Of a DNA stretch of 64,000 nt, positions 1 through 12,164 are shown piece by piece (the first letter of the stretch is position 1; every line of letters begins with the position of its first letter). Position numbers and translations under genes: made by a program. The notes under the pieces are model-generated. The model had not been told where the DNA came from and did no database searches. It saw nothing but the letters and a program-made list of their open reading frames with translations. Where the stretch lies: NCBI GenBank assembly GCA_051453625.1, contig JBOZIK010000001.1:143900061-143964060 (forward strand), given 5' to 3'. The stretch is from Welwitschia mirabilis. Lineage: Eukaryota > Gnetophyta > Gnetopsida > Welwitschiales.

Positions 1-1639
1 CTTATCAATTTTAAAATGCCCAATTAAAATTTACAAGTTATGATAATTTCATAAAATAAAACATAAGTTAAGTTTAAAAGATGTTTAAGTGATAGCATTA
101 CATCCACCAAAAGAATTAACTAAGAAAGCATTCAGATAATGGTAGTAGAGTACTTTCAAAATATTTTTGCTTTATTATATTTAAGATTTGATAACTCATG
201 GATTTTTAACCCTTATTCATTTTTTAAATTTCCTTAATGTTCAAATGAGGAATATCAACTAATTCATACAAATGTACTTTCTTTAAAAGATAAGAACCTA
301 ACCATCTAGAGATTAATTTATTGTGAAAAATAAAACTAAAAACCAAATACAAAACAATAACAATCATAAATCAAAAGAAAATACAAAACCAAACTAAAAA
401 TAAGTTTTATTTAGATCTTAAATTATATTTAATACTTTATTTTCAAGAAATAAAAAAAGAAGATTTATTCCTAAGATTATGATCCTAGGATATTGCATTT
501 TCTCAAAAAAAAGGATCAAACCAAATATTAATTAATTGATAAAACATAATTTAATCATTTTTCAGTAAAATCAATTAGATGTAAATATAATAAAAGGATA
601 AATCTTTGATAGCATGAATTTTAAAATTTAAATAAGAAATGAAGAAGTGATAAATCTCATTGAAAAATAATCTCTTAAAGAATATCTTATTAAAAACTGG
701 AAATCATAATGATCAACACATGATGCATGTAAGAAACGATTCAAATATAAAATTGAAGAAGATTTTGAGGCCTCTTTATATTATCTAGTTAAATCAAGAA
801 GCTTTCTATCATGTAATTCAAAATATGGATTTTCATTAAAAATGTAAGGCTTTTTTCAATTAACATGATCAAATGAAATTTTATCTCTATAATATTTATT
901 ATTAAAATAAGAGATAAAAATTCATATAACTCATGGAGAGACAATCTATTACAAAAATCATGATTTATAGAATTTAGAACATAGATTTTGTTTAAAAGTT
1001 AATATTAAAAATGGAAGATATAAATGGTACTATCAGGATTCTAAGGCTGTTAAAGAAACTTCTTAGGATGATTGATTAAGATATATTTAACATAATGAAT
1101 AAGCTACTTAACATTTAATTCTAAGCATAGATTATAATTAAGAAGATAATTTTACCCCAATTTATAGTTCCAAGGTATCCTAGGTTTTGTTTTTGGAAAG
1201 AATAATCATTAAAAACACAAGGTAGAGTGGACTTTATAAAAGAGAAAAAGATGTTACTTTGGGTTTTATATGGAGATATAAAATGAAAATATTGAGAGAT
1301 TTTTGGAGTATATTCCTTAAGGAGATATGTTTTGTTAAATTCAAGAAGAGGGATTTATTTAAATAGTTACTTAAATCTTCAAAAGAAAGATAGAGAGAGA
1401 GAGGGAGAGAGAAATGTTATCAATCTTAAAATCATAAGGTAATGAGAGAGTCAAAGCAGAAGGAGGGATACTATTTATAGTTTTACACAAAAGTTTAAGT
1501 GAAAAAAAAGGGAGAAGCATAAGTAGACTTTTTAAGTTATCTTATTCATTAAAAGATATAAGTCTATTCTCCATTAAGTGTGATTTATTTTCTATGGATT
1601 CTCATTCATTTATATCCTTCTCATTGTTGACCTCATCAT
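1..1639. other. Unassigned A+T-rich sequence
   Basis: No reading frame of note on either strand. A TATA-like decamer CTATAAATAG can be read on the minus strand at 1471-1480, followed in that direction by a short pyrimidine-rich stretch (the plus strand is GA-rich at about 1388-1412). The same decamer occurs in the LTRs of Gyp3, so this could be a decayed LTR or viral promoter facing left, but no repeat partner was found. Confidence 0.35.
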
Positions 1640-3166
1640 TATTTGGTTGAATTCTTTCTTTACTTTCTTTTTTATTCTATTATATAATATCTCCCTCTTT
1701 TTTATTGCCATTATCATTATCATTAACTATATCTTCTTCTTATTTATTAACCTCATTATTATGTTAGAAAGAATTATTATCATTTTCTAAGTTGGAAGAT
1801 TTGACAAAAATATTATTAAAAATATCATAAAAAGAAAATTGCTCATTGTCCTTATTAAGAAATGAAATATCTTTTGATATTTCTTAAGTTAATTATTCTT
1901 CCTTTCTATTGAATATTTTTTTAATTATAAATTGTAATTATTATTTTTTATTGTTGAGTTACTGTTGCTGACTCTTATCTTAGCTTGTCATATGGATAAC
2001 ATGGATGAATGACTTCCTTCATAATGTAAATTGTTTACTGATTTCTCTTCCTTGTATGAATTATTCTTTAATCTCATATATTGTTCTTTGTTTAAAGGTT
2101 GAACTCCTTTAATCCTCATTACAAAGTAAGTGAAAACTAGGGATATGATCTAATATTTCAATATCATTATCATCATCTTCTTCCTCATCATCCTCATTAT
2201 TCTATTACATGTTATCATTTTCTAATTCATTAGATTCATTAGAAGGAGAAATATGATCATTATCTTCATCTTGGATTAAAGAATTTTCATATTTTTCACA
2301 AGTTAGTTCTTTTATTTCATATTTTCTAATAGGAAGAAAATGGGATTATAGCCTAGCTCATCATTTATTAAATATTCATCTTCATCCTTAAATAATTGAG
2401 TTAAATCATGATTATTTTTATTTTGTTATCCATCTCCTTCTACTTTTGATGCATAATTTTATTTTCTATGTCAAATTAAGAATTATTATTACTTGTTTTT
2501 GAGTTGCCTTCATTCTTCTTAAGGTCAAATGTAGAAGGGTAGGTTTGTGTTATAAAATAATCTTAAGGTAATTGATTTTGCAATAAATTTTATCGAAGGA
2601 CCTCAATCATATTTTTCATGTTCTTCTTAGTATCTTTTGCTTATTTTTTATTTTGTTAAGTATTTCTATAATATAGTTATTTCTTTATTAATAATAGTTT
2701 ATGGTAGATGAATCTTCATCTTCATGATAATTGACTATAGATGGTTGTTTTTCAAAATAATACATGGAAGATGATTGGGATTCACTAAAATAATTATAGG
2801 ATGTTTCACTAGCTTAGGTGAAATCTCTACAATGTTGTACATCATCATTTTTATTTCCATATGAAGCTTGAAAATAAGAATAAAAAAAATAAGGTGGTTG
2901 AAAAGATGAAGAGGCCTAACTCCTAGTCTGAACACTGTTTGGGATTTCATAGAATTATTCTTCAAATATTTCTTTAAGTTTTCTATTTCTATTATTCTTA
3001 GACTTTCTATAATTTCTCCCCCTTTTTCATCTCTTATTTCAACTAATATTTCTTGAAGTGATCTCTTATTATTATTCTTAGAAGTAGATGGGAAGGATGA
3101 ATAAGAATAATTCTTAGTTTTAAGTTTTATGTAATCATTAGAATATAAAATATTTTTATTTTTCAC
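1640..3166 (-). pseudogene. Decayed acidic coding-like region, unknown origin
   Basis: The longest open stretch is 143 codons at 2735-3166 on the minus strand. Its first part is charged (motifs SLQEILVEIRDEKGG and EIENLKKYL). In the adjacent frame a Ser/Tyr-rich segment (SSSFQPPYFFYSYFQASYGN) continues the same protein, so a frameshift lies near 2930. Further downstream on the minus strand (about 2150-2280) is a run of Asp/Glu (NNEDDEEEDDDND). Order and composition are loosely like the linker and acidic coat-protein region of plant pararetroviruses, or a retroelement gag, but no diagnostic motif (zinc knuckle, protease, YxDD) was found, so this is only a guess. Several stops and at least one frameshift make it non-functional. 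Confidence 0.3.
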
Positions 3167-5189
3167 ATGTCCTTCTAGTAATTAACTCTTCAACAGTAAT
3201 GCTCACATTTAAAATATAGGGTTCTATCACGTTTTAAGTGATGCTACTATTAATGAAGAAGGAGATAAATTGATTTTTCTCTTATTTTATTATTTTTACA
3301 ACTATGTTTTAAAAAAAATTGGTTCTAATGTAAAAAAAGTAGAAAAATTTTCATTAAATCTTGAAAATTACGTACTTGGGGTACGCATACCTATATTGTA
3401 TTTATCGTTGAGTAAGCCTTTGTAATATTTTTTTAATTAAGCTTAATTTCCTTAGATATTTTAACTTGTTACTAGATTTTATTATACATGCTTAGCAAAA
3501 TGTCTACCTATTTATCATCTTAATTGTTGTTCAAACAATATCTTGGATGACTAGAAAACACAAACCAAAATACAAAGAAAACAAAAAACAAAATCGCTAA
3601 AAACCAAAATATAAACATGCTATCAGTCATCTTCTTGTATCATCTAGACAACATAAGAGATGATATTGGCTTATTATGTTATAGAAAATAAAAAACAAAA
3701 CTATGAAAAATTAACAAGAAAAATCCTAACCTATGCCATTATCTACTTGTGTCATTTGAACAACAGACATGACAACTAGTCGAAAAATGTAGAACCAAAA
3801 AAAAAAAAATGAAAAACTACGAAAATAAAAACTATGGTATTTATAGTAAAAATACAATACTACCATAAACAAATACCTAAACTGAAATTCAAGACACTTA
3901 TCTAGGTAATGACAATCCTTTAACTCCTTGTATCCTTTCTAACAATAACACCAAGATGTTACAATGTCTATTTATGTAATCTTTTATGTCCTTGATTAAA
4001 TCCTATTATTTACAAAAATTTGCTTAACAAACACACTAAATTATAGATGGGAGTTAACCTAAATGTCATAATCCATTAAAGGCACTAGGCTCGAAGCTAG
4101 AGAATTAATTTCACATAAACTATTTTTAGGTTTTTTAATGATTTAATAATTAAAATAAATAGTGTAAGAAAATAAACAAAGTAATGTAATACAAATGAAA
4201 ACTACTCTAAATGCAATATCTATTCAACTACCAAATTTCTATTATTAAGATCAGCCTTGTATAATCTAAACTAATTAAGAAAATTATTACTAAGGCTAAC
4301 CAATCTAAGATATTAAGTATGTTGAATAAAATATAGAAAATATGCAATGATTAAGTTAGAAAATATAAAATGTAATGTAATTCAAGTTCATAAACTAATG
4401 TTTTTAACCTTAACAAGGGTTGTCCTTAATGACCTATATCAATTATAAAACTATCATAAAATCATAACCAACATAAACCATAAGGGACATGCATATGAAT
4501 ATAAAACTAAAAGAAGATTTTTATTAAAAATTAAACAAACATTTTATTATAGAGCATTAATACTTCAACAAAAAAGACATAGTCCACTACCAATGAAGAA
4601 TCCTTTTTGCAACTAATAGATAAACCTTCCGCCCTTTATTATCCTATCATAAGATTCTTCGATGCCAAAGAAGATAAAATTAGAGTTAAGGGTGAAGGAG
4701 ATATTAAAATACTCTAATAATAAAAAATCTAATAGATGCCTCAGAGACCTTAATAGCCTATAGAAAGAGCATGACACATTACACAAGTTAGGTGAAGTTT
4801 AGTGCATTGACTAATTTTAGGTATAATCTTGATTATCATCTAGATGATATAGGAAATGACGCCATGTTAATAGCGGTTCACATCAACTTGCATCTTTGGT
4901 CTAGTTAGTATCCTTGTTGGCATCCACATGTTGTCATCTAGAAGTGTCATTAGAATAATGGAGGAGACGACAGTCTTCGCAATGCTCTTTTTTAAAGTAA
5001 AGTTAGCTTTGTAGATTCTTAATTCCTTCTTAAAATGTGAAGTATTAGAATTGATTCAGAATGCCTTCAAATGTACTAGTAATTATGCATTTTCATGATT
5101 TTCTCTTTGACTCTCAATAATTATTATTTTGTATTTAAACTTATTTAAATATCCTACAAAACTACTTAAAATATCCCATCAAAAACATA
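3167..5189. other. Unassigned A+T-rich sequence
   Basis: No coding region recognised. It holds several copies of a near-palindromic motif resembling CATCTAGATGACAT (about 3635, 3755, 4845 and 4938), also seen at about 12700 and in an array at 34160-34395. This suggests remnants of one repeat family. Otherwise nothing supportable. Confidence 0.35.
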
Positions 5190-5504
5190 CAATTTGGAAT
5201 TACAATAGTGGTGTACATAGGAAAACCAGTATTTCTTTATGAGGAAGAGAGTATTATCTTATAAGAAGACTCTTACTTATTATAAGATTAGTGGCATGCT
5301 AGAAAACCACTATTTTCTTATAAGTTAAGAATATACAGTGGTGTGAGAGAAAGCTATGCTCTGTATGTGGATGTATATAGGTTGGAAAACCATGTTATCT
5401 TGGTAAGCTATTTATTATTATGATTTTTCATTTTATTATTTGATTTAAATTTTAATTTGATGAAACTCATTTATCCCTCCCCTCTAATTTCATTGATTCT
5501 TAAG
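5190..5504 (+). repeat. CopA 5' LTR (start approximate)
   Basis: Pairs with 11720-12164. About two units of an ~80-bp repeat (TTATTATAAGATTAGTGG-like) are followed by a shared 3' part with the stretch ACCACTATTTTCTTA. The end is fixed by the PBS that begins at 5505. Confidence 0.7.
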
Positions 5505-5519
5505 TGGTATCAAAGTGGG
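5505..5519 (+). other. CopA primer-binding site (initiator tRNA-Met)
   Basis: TGGTATCAAAGTGGG matches the standard plant copia PBS TGGTATCAGAGCGGG with a few transitions, and sits directly after the LTR end. Confidence 0.75.
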
Positions 5520-5554
5520 TACTCATGAAAAGGAGTAACTTCCTTGAGTAAACA

Positions 5555-7110
5555 ATGGAAGGGGTGCCATTTATCATATCTTTTCTCTTTGATGGGATAA
5601 GATATGCCTATTGGAAGATGAGGATATAGGTGTACTTATAGTATTTTAAGTTTCAGATATGGCAAAGCATAGAATAAGGATATACAGATCCTATGAAAAT
5701 TATAAAAGATATTACAGGTAATACCATCACTCAGATCAAGCAAAGGAAAAATTGGAAAGATAAAGAGAAATCTACTTTCATGTATGATTCTAAAGTTAAA
5801 ATGAACTTTATTTTACTTTAATAATAGAATATTTTAATAGAATAGTAGGTTGCAAAATGAAGTAAGAAATTTAGAATGTTCTTGTTAAAATATATGAAGA
5901 TACTTCTATTGCAAAAATATCATAGCTTCTCATGTAGATGAATCAGTTTGAGAATATCAAAATGAACCATGGAGAAAGAGTTCATCAGTACTTCACAAGA
6001 GTATCAAACATTGTAAACATAATATGTGACATTAAAAAAAGTATTCTAGAAGCAAAAGTATTTCAACAAGTTGTTAGATCTCTAACTCCTAAATATAGAG
6101 TCAAAACTATAATTATGAAAGAGTTAAAAGATTTCAATACCATGAAGATAGAAGAGTTATAAAGTTCTCTTATAGGATATGAAATGAATCTCATATAAGA
6201 TGGAGCCTTAAAAGAAAAATACATTGCACTCAAGACAAGTGAAAGCACAAAATAGAGTTTAAAGAAAAGGTAAAAGACAAATAGGTAGAAGTTGAATTTT
6301 ATAATGAAGTAAATAAGTAACTTTCCCTCATCACAAGAAGGGTAAAGAGGCTTCTTTCATGCAAGCATAATAAAAGGGAGAAATTTATAAAATCATTTAG
6401 TTTTAAATCCAAAGGTAAGTTTAAAGACAAGTATTCTAATGATACTTCTTTTTCTAATGTTTTCAAATTAGAATGTTGGTATGTGGAGGACAAGGACATA
6501 TACCCTTGAAATGTCCTAATGCTAACAGAATGTAGGATAAGGATAAAAAAAAGAGTCAGAGAAGAAGATATCCTTCTTTATAAGATGGGATGATGATAAA
6601 AAAGCAAGGGAAGAAGATACATATGATGATGAGAAAGCTCATTCTTCTTACATGGCTATTACACTTTTTTAAGAAGAAAGTGATGAGATGGAAGAAGAGT
6701 ATAATTTAGAAAGTTAAGATGACATACGTATGGATCTCCAAAAAAGGTATGACTTATCTATGAATAATTTGTTAAACTACAAAAATTATGTGCTAATATG
6801 AAAAAATTACTTCATACTCATGATCAAGCCTATAAACATGAAAAGAATGTTTGAAATAAAATATCCTCCAAAAACTTGGCTCTTAAGGTTGCACTTAATA
6901 GAATAACATGTGATTTTAAAAATGTAAGAAAGGAAATATCAAATTCAAAGAGAATGAATGAAAAATTTACTTGATGAAGGGATACTTAAATATCATGCTT
7001 GAGTAATGTAAAATCTCAAATGACAAGAATACCTTGGAACACAATGAAGCCTCTATCAGTACTTTAGACTTGTTGTTTAAAAAAAAGAACTATAAGCCAG
7101 GGCATGAACA
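5555..7110 (+). pseudogene. CopA gag (copia-type, UBN2-like) pseudogene
   Basis: A copia Gag, the structural capsid precursor, in broken form. It starts with ATG at 5555, about 35 bases after the PBS; the first residues contain LFDGIRYAYWKMRI, the usual copia Gag 'FDG.NY..WK.RM' start. The best-preserved part is 5938-6162 (74 codons), with HQYFTRVSNIVN and VVRSLTPKY followed by MKIEEL, which matches the order of the UBN2-type gag domain. A decayed zinc knuckle (ECW...) follows near 6470. Downstream come an acidic segment with HSSYMAI (about 6640) and a long hydrophilic stretch near 6730-6990. Such extensions are known from Sirevirus-like and some Tork-like copia elements. Many stops, mostly TAA/TAG, and frameshifts. 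Confidence 0.7.
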
Positions 7111-7739
7111 TTTTTTATTTATATGTAATATTATTTATTATTATTAATATAAAGAGGTCATTGTCAATATAGATTTTCAATGAAATTTAAAGAGAAGTAT
7201 TATACTAATAATGCTAAGAGGCATAGTAGAATGATACATCACTTTATGTAGGATAAACCAAGAAACATTTGGATACAAAAATCAAAAATAGCATTCTTAG
7301 CATAAACTACTTTACAAAATACCTCTATCAATAAAATCAGGTTTCTATTAAGAAAAACAAAAGAAGCAAAGCATTAGCACAGAAAGAGTCAACATGGAAA
7401 TAAGGACTTGATCAAAAGTGAAATGCATAAAAATTACAACAAAGGCATTATGGTGTAACATACTAATAATAAACTTAATGTTATAATAGTAAAATCTCAA
7501 GGTACTAAAAGATATATAAAGCAATGCAGGAAATTGAGGATTAAGCTTTGTCTAATCAAGTAAGTTGACAAGGTAATATCATTTAAATTCTTAAATCCCA
7601 TTAAAATTATCTTATGATTTGAAATTATTGTTAGATGTAACAGTAAAATTTAAATTATGTGATTGTTATTTAATTTTTGAAGTATTATCATTCTATTTCT
7701 AGTAGTCATAAATCTTTTCAAAAAATCTATAAATTTCAT
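7111..7739. other. Unassigned sequence within CopA
   Basis: Follows the gag remnant. It can still be read as basic, lysine-rich peptide in pieces to about 7560, but no protease motif or zinc knuckle is clear. It ends at the first short-motif array. Confidence 0.3.
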
Positions 7740-7995
7740 TACAGACATATTTAGTTTTGTAGACATCTATATGTAAGATATCTTAATAATTATATATGTC
7801 TCAAAAGCAAAATATCTTGTGTTTTATAGATGTCTTCAAAGAGAGATACCTATTTTAATGTTTTAAAATAGACATCATAAATTTCATAGATGTCTCATTA
7901 ATAGGAAAAATATATTGAAAAGTTTTTTATTATAGATGTCTTTAAGTTTATATACATATAATATTTGCATTTTATACATCTTTCAAGTTGTAGAC
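7740..7995. repeat. Array of AGACATCTATA / TATAGATGTCT motifs (left)
   Basis: At least six copies of a ~12-base motif in both orientations in about 250 bases (near 7760, 7794, 7826, 7866, 7887, 7934 and 7990). The same motif recurs at 10860-11180, mostly in the opposite sense (GAAGACATCTATAA). Subterminal motif arrays on both sides of a gene are typical of some DNA transposons such as CACTA elements, but no terminal inverted repeat was found. Confidence 0.55.
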
Positions 7996-8286
7996 ATCTT
8001 GATTATACTGTTATAGAAATTAAAACACACTAAAAGCTAAGGTTTTAACCCATTTTATTTAGAAAAGGATCACAAAATCTCATTTTCAAATCTTCACTTG
8101 ATAAGTATCTCTCTCAAAAGATTTCTCAGGGCTTATTTTATTAGATTTCATTACCAAGACAACTTGAATTCATGATACATATTAATAGGAAGCAATAATA
8201 GGTTTTTCCATTATACAAGTGCATATTTCTCATTATTTCTATATTTTAGTTGATTTTTAGTCGGTTTTGCAATATATCTTAAAGAG

Positions 8287-9990
8287 ATGATCAGAATAAA
8301 ATCATCTTCTACTTCTTAAGGTAAAGAATAAGCTTTGGAGTAATAAAGATCACAGTATGAACCTTAGTTTTATCATGAATTAGTAGCCAGAAGATATAGA
8401 ACTTGATCCAAAGATTCCATTATTATAGAAAGAGCTCTTGATTTTTAGAGATAGTGCAGAAATTAGCTTATGGCTTATTTCACTAGACTTGATTAGGAGA
8501 TAATCATACAGTTGGAACAAAGTATTCTAAATCTTGTTGTAAGAGAGTTCTATGCTAACATACATGAAACTAATGATAGAACAGAGGCCTTTTAAACTTA
8601 GGTTAAATGTAATTATTTTTACATTGTTCTTAGTTTTGTGAAATCAGTAGCTAGTATAGATGATTCAAACATTTCTTAGATTTATGCATATTTGTTTAAG
8701 AAAATTTTTAGTTCTAGAGTTATTAGTATATCAGAGAAATATGAGTAATATATTATTTGGGAATACTAGAATGAATTTTGTAGAGAACATAGAGCATAAA
8801 GATATAATTTAAAATTCTTCTATTCTTAGTTTGATTACATTTTATAATATTTTTGTTAGAGGAGATAGTTATAGCTATTATAAATCAATGTAAACATTTA
8901 TTGTATATTGTTGACTCATTAAGTTAAAGATAGATTTGGATTTTATATTGTATGTGGATATTATTTCTCTTTTTTGCAAGGGCTAGATATTTGATCACCC
9001 TTATCTTATTAGTTTAATCATTAGAAATGTTAGTATTTCTATTCTTGAAGTTAATCTTATTTACTAAAAGATATGACTAGTAGATTTTACTAAGAAATAA
9101 AGAGTAGTAGTTCCACTAGGTTAGGGCCAAGTAAGAGGCCTTCATGGTTATAGAGATCCTATTCTACTATTATACATAGTTCATATTCAATGAAAAATGG
9201 ATTAAAGGCCATAGTGAAAATGAGGGGTAAAATTGATTAAAATTTAATAAGGCTATAGAAATGCAGGTTTACAATAAGTAAAGATATGTCACTAGTTAAG
9301 CGTTAGAAATCCATGAGGGCTCCTACATGATCAGATTGAAAATAGAAAACAAAAAGGAAGAAACACCTATAGCTTCAGATAGCATAGGATATGATTTTGT
9401 CATAGTAGCTAATAGTGAATCTATAAAGAAATCATTTAAAGATGAGGCATAGGCTCAGGAGAAGTATCAGCTCCTATGGAGGCATAGGTATAGGGGAAGT
9501 AATAAGATTCCAATCTTTCATAGCAAAAACAACTACAACAAGAGATAAACTCTTAGAACTCAGATGCATCACCACTCATCTTTCACTTTCTACATCACTA
9601 GATTTCATTTCATAATCCTACTTAGCCAGCATCACCACCTAGATCCTCTTCATCATCAAATGTACCTTCTCTACCTCCTTTTCATCCATCATCACCATTG
9701 CCATCTTATATAGAGCCTATTCAGGTAGATCAATTTTCTTTCTTATAATTAGCTTTATTCTTTATAAAGGCATCCACCACTTTTAGTTTCTTTAGGATGT
9801 CTATCACTCTTAAACATACTAATATATGAGGAGATAAGCTTTGAGAGCCCAAGTAAGACATCTCAACATCCTTCTAGGAAAGGCCACACTCCACCTTCCA
9901 CTTCCTCATCATCCCACACCCAAAAAACCTTCATGACCCATGGTAGAAATAATAGTAATAAAAAAGGACAAGGCATGTATTATAAAAGTG
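8287..9990 (+). pseudogene. 'Putative plant transposon protein'-like pseudogene
   Basis: Decayed coding sequence read on the plus strand in several frames. The clearest motif is LVVREFYANI at about 8535-8565, which resembles the 'LVREFYAN' signature of the plant-specific domain annotated as 'putative plant transposon protein', a domain of unknown biochemical function. It is followed by a second conserved-looking block near 8860-8960 (INVNIYCILLTH, then IVCGYYFSFL), which corresponds in order to the later part of that domain. A Ser/Pro-rich tail (about 9570-9720) follows. There are many in-frame stops. It lies inside CopA between two motif arrays, so it probably arrived as, or within, another mobile element. 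I assign no function. Confidence 0.5.
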
Positions 9991-10859
9991 ACTTTTCTTT
10001 GAGTAATTAGATTCTTTTCTTAGTTATCCAAAAAGGAGAAGAAGTTTTGACAAATTAGTTGCATTCAATTGGGCATTGTAGTTTTTAGCTTAAGGATATC
10101 CTATTGGACTTGGAGTTATTATCTATGAGATATTAGATTGGATCCCTAAGTGTTACCATTATCTATTAATGATTACTCATGTTATTTAACATACATTATT
10201 ATGTTATTTATCATTTCTACCATTATTATTTATTAGCATACTTTTTTTAGGGTACATTCTTTTATCTTAATATGATGCTTTTAGTGGCACATCTCTAAAA
10301 TGTTATACTCTGATTTTTATTAATGATTATGTTTTCATAAACTTCATGCTATATATTGCTAATACAATTTTATTTTGACATTCTATGATTTTCATTTAGC
10401 ACATCACCAAGAGCACATTTTTCATAATGTATTATTGGCATTTAAAATTAAATTCTATGTTCTAATATATTTTTAGCACATTATTAATAGCATATCTTAC
10501 TTGATTAGTTATTAATGTTCTTAAATGAAATTATCAAATGTTTTTGTGCCTCTCTTACTCTATTTTCAAGATGTTTATTCAAGTGGTTAATATCATGTTC
10601 TTCCAGTATCATTGCAAATTTTTATTATGTGCATCTATCTAGATTATAAGTATCTAATTATAGTTGATTTGATGAGATTGCACTAATGATATTTTCCAAG
10701 TCTTAGACATCATCAAAAAAGTAGAGATTGTTGATCAATCTAGTTTTTATCAAATATTTTGTATTATTATGTAGACAAATTATTATAAGAAATATCAAAC
10801 CATGATAAACATAATATCATGATGGATCTTCAAAGAAAATATCTCATAAAAAGGATCAT
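9991..10859. other. Unassigned, A+T-rich
   Basis: Downstream of the plant-transposon-protein-like pseudogene. Recurrent TAGCACAT-type words (10399, 10475 and others) but no clear periodicity; no coding signal. Confidence 0.3.
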
Positions 10860-11180
10860 TTATTAAAATAAGAATTAATTAGTTGAAGATATCTAGAAAA
10901 TTAAAGATGTATTTGATGAAGACATCCATAAATTGAAGACATATTTAATGTATCAAATTTTAGTTCATAAGCTAAAGACAACTATGCTCAAAATTAAACC
11001 TAACATAGATGAAGATGTCTACAGGATTGAAGACATAGATACTGAACTAAAATAGATAATAGTATTAATTTGAATTACAGAGGCTCAAGAATGATATAGA
11101 CTATTTTTTTATCAAAAACTAGGTGCATTCACTGAAGACATCTATAAGGTAAAGACATTTGATTATTAGTAGATGTTTAT
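10860..11180. repeat. Array of GAAGACATCTATAA-like motifs (right)
   Basis: Repeated GAAGACAT and GAAGATGTCTAC words (10917, 10937, 11020, 11040, 11138 and others). It mirrors the left array at 7740-7995 in motif content and mostly opposite sense. Together they bracket about 3.4 kb. Confidence 0.5.
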
Positions 11181-11719
11181 AAATTTAAAAATTTTTTAGA
11201 TCAAAGTTTATGTAAATGAAAAATAAAGATGCATAACTAATGCCTAAATGTTTTCTATCTATTACAGAGTAGTTACAAATTTAAATGGCTACTATTTAAG
11301 GTCAAATGGCTCTTTTCTCTTCAACTATGTAAAATCTTGACATAACAAAATATTTTATAACTTTTTCATACTTCATTAATCATATAAAATATAGAAGAAA
11401 GAATACATGGAGATTAGAACATCTTACAAAGAATTAAAGACATTATTTACAAAGGAGCTTTTAGTGTCTTGATCACTTGTTCTTGGATTCTACGTTACTA
11501 CATCATTCATTTAAACTTGTGATAATGACAACAACTAAGAACTCAAGTCTCTCTTTAAAGCTACATCTTTAAGGCTTATTATTATATTATATTTGTGGAT
11601 CTTACATTGTTGGACTGTCTTATGTTTTAATATTATTATAGATCTATTCTTATTTAATGAAACTCATTATAAGATAATCCTTGTATGGATTGCATTTGAT
11701 GTGATGCCTATAAGTACTT
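11181..11719. other. Unassigned sequence before the CopA 3' LTR
   Basis: No coding region or clear polypurine tract recognised. It presumably contains the end of the CopA internal region. Confidence 0.3.
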
Positions 11720-12164
11720 GCTTTATTGTAAGATTTATGGTAAGCTAGAAAATCATTATTTCTTTGAGAAAAAAAGAGTGTTGCCTGGTGGGAAAATTTT
11801 TATTATTGTAAGGTTTGTGATACACAAGCCACTATTTCCTTGTGGGGAACATAGTGCTACTTTATGAGGATATTCTCACTTATTGTAAGATTTGTGATGT
11901 GCTTAAAAAACCACTACTTACTTACAAGGAAGAAAGTGTTTGCTTGCAAGAGGACTTTCACTTATTATAAGGTTTGTGGTGCACCAAAACACCACTATTT
12001 TCTTACAAGTCAAGAATATTTAAAGGTGTATGAGAAATCTACCCTCTATGCGAATGTACCCAGGCTAGGAAACCATGTTATCTTGATAAGGTTTTTATTA
12101 TTATTATTATTTATTTTATTATTTAATTTAAATCCCTATCCTTTGAGTTTAATGATCCTCATAG
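11720..12164 (+). repeat. CopA 3' LTR with four ~80-bp tandem units
   Basis: Pairs with the LTR ending at 5504. Units of about 80 bases begin near 11722, 11801, 11878 and 11960, each containing a TTATTGTAAGRTTTGTG-like start and a CCACTATTT-like middle. The right end ATGATCCTCATAG aligns with the 5' LTR end TTGATTCTTAAG. A (TTA)n-like run at about 12098-12118 is also shared. Confidence 0.65.

Larger units (their letters stand above)
5190..12164 (+). mobile_element. CopA: decayed Ty1/copia LTR retrotransposon
   Basis: Two direct LTR copies bracket the element. The 5' copy is followed at once by a tRNA-Met PBS and a gag remnant of the copia type. The LTRs share long stretches, for example the segment ending AAACCATGTTATCTTG at both 5' and 3' sides. 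No protease, integrase or RT was recognised inside; instead the middle (about 7.7-11.2 kb) holds a plant-transposon-protein-like pseudogene flanked by motif arrays, probably a nested insertion. The outer 5' boundary of each LTR is approximate because the LTR starts within tandem repeats. Confidence 0.7.
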
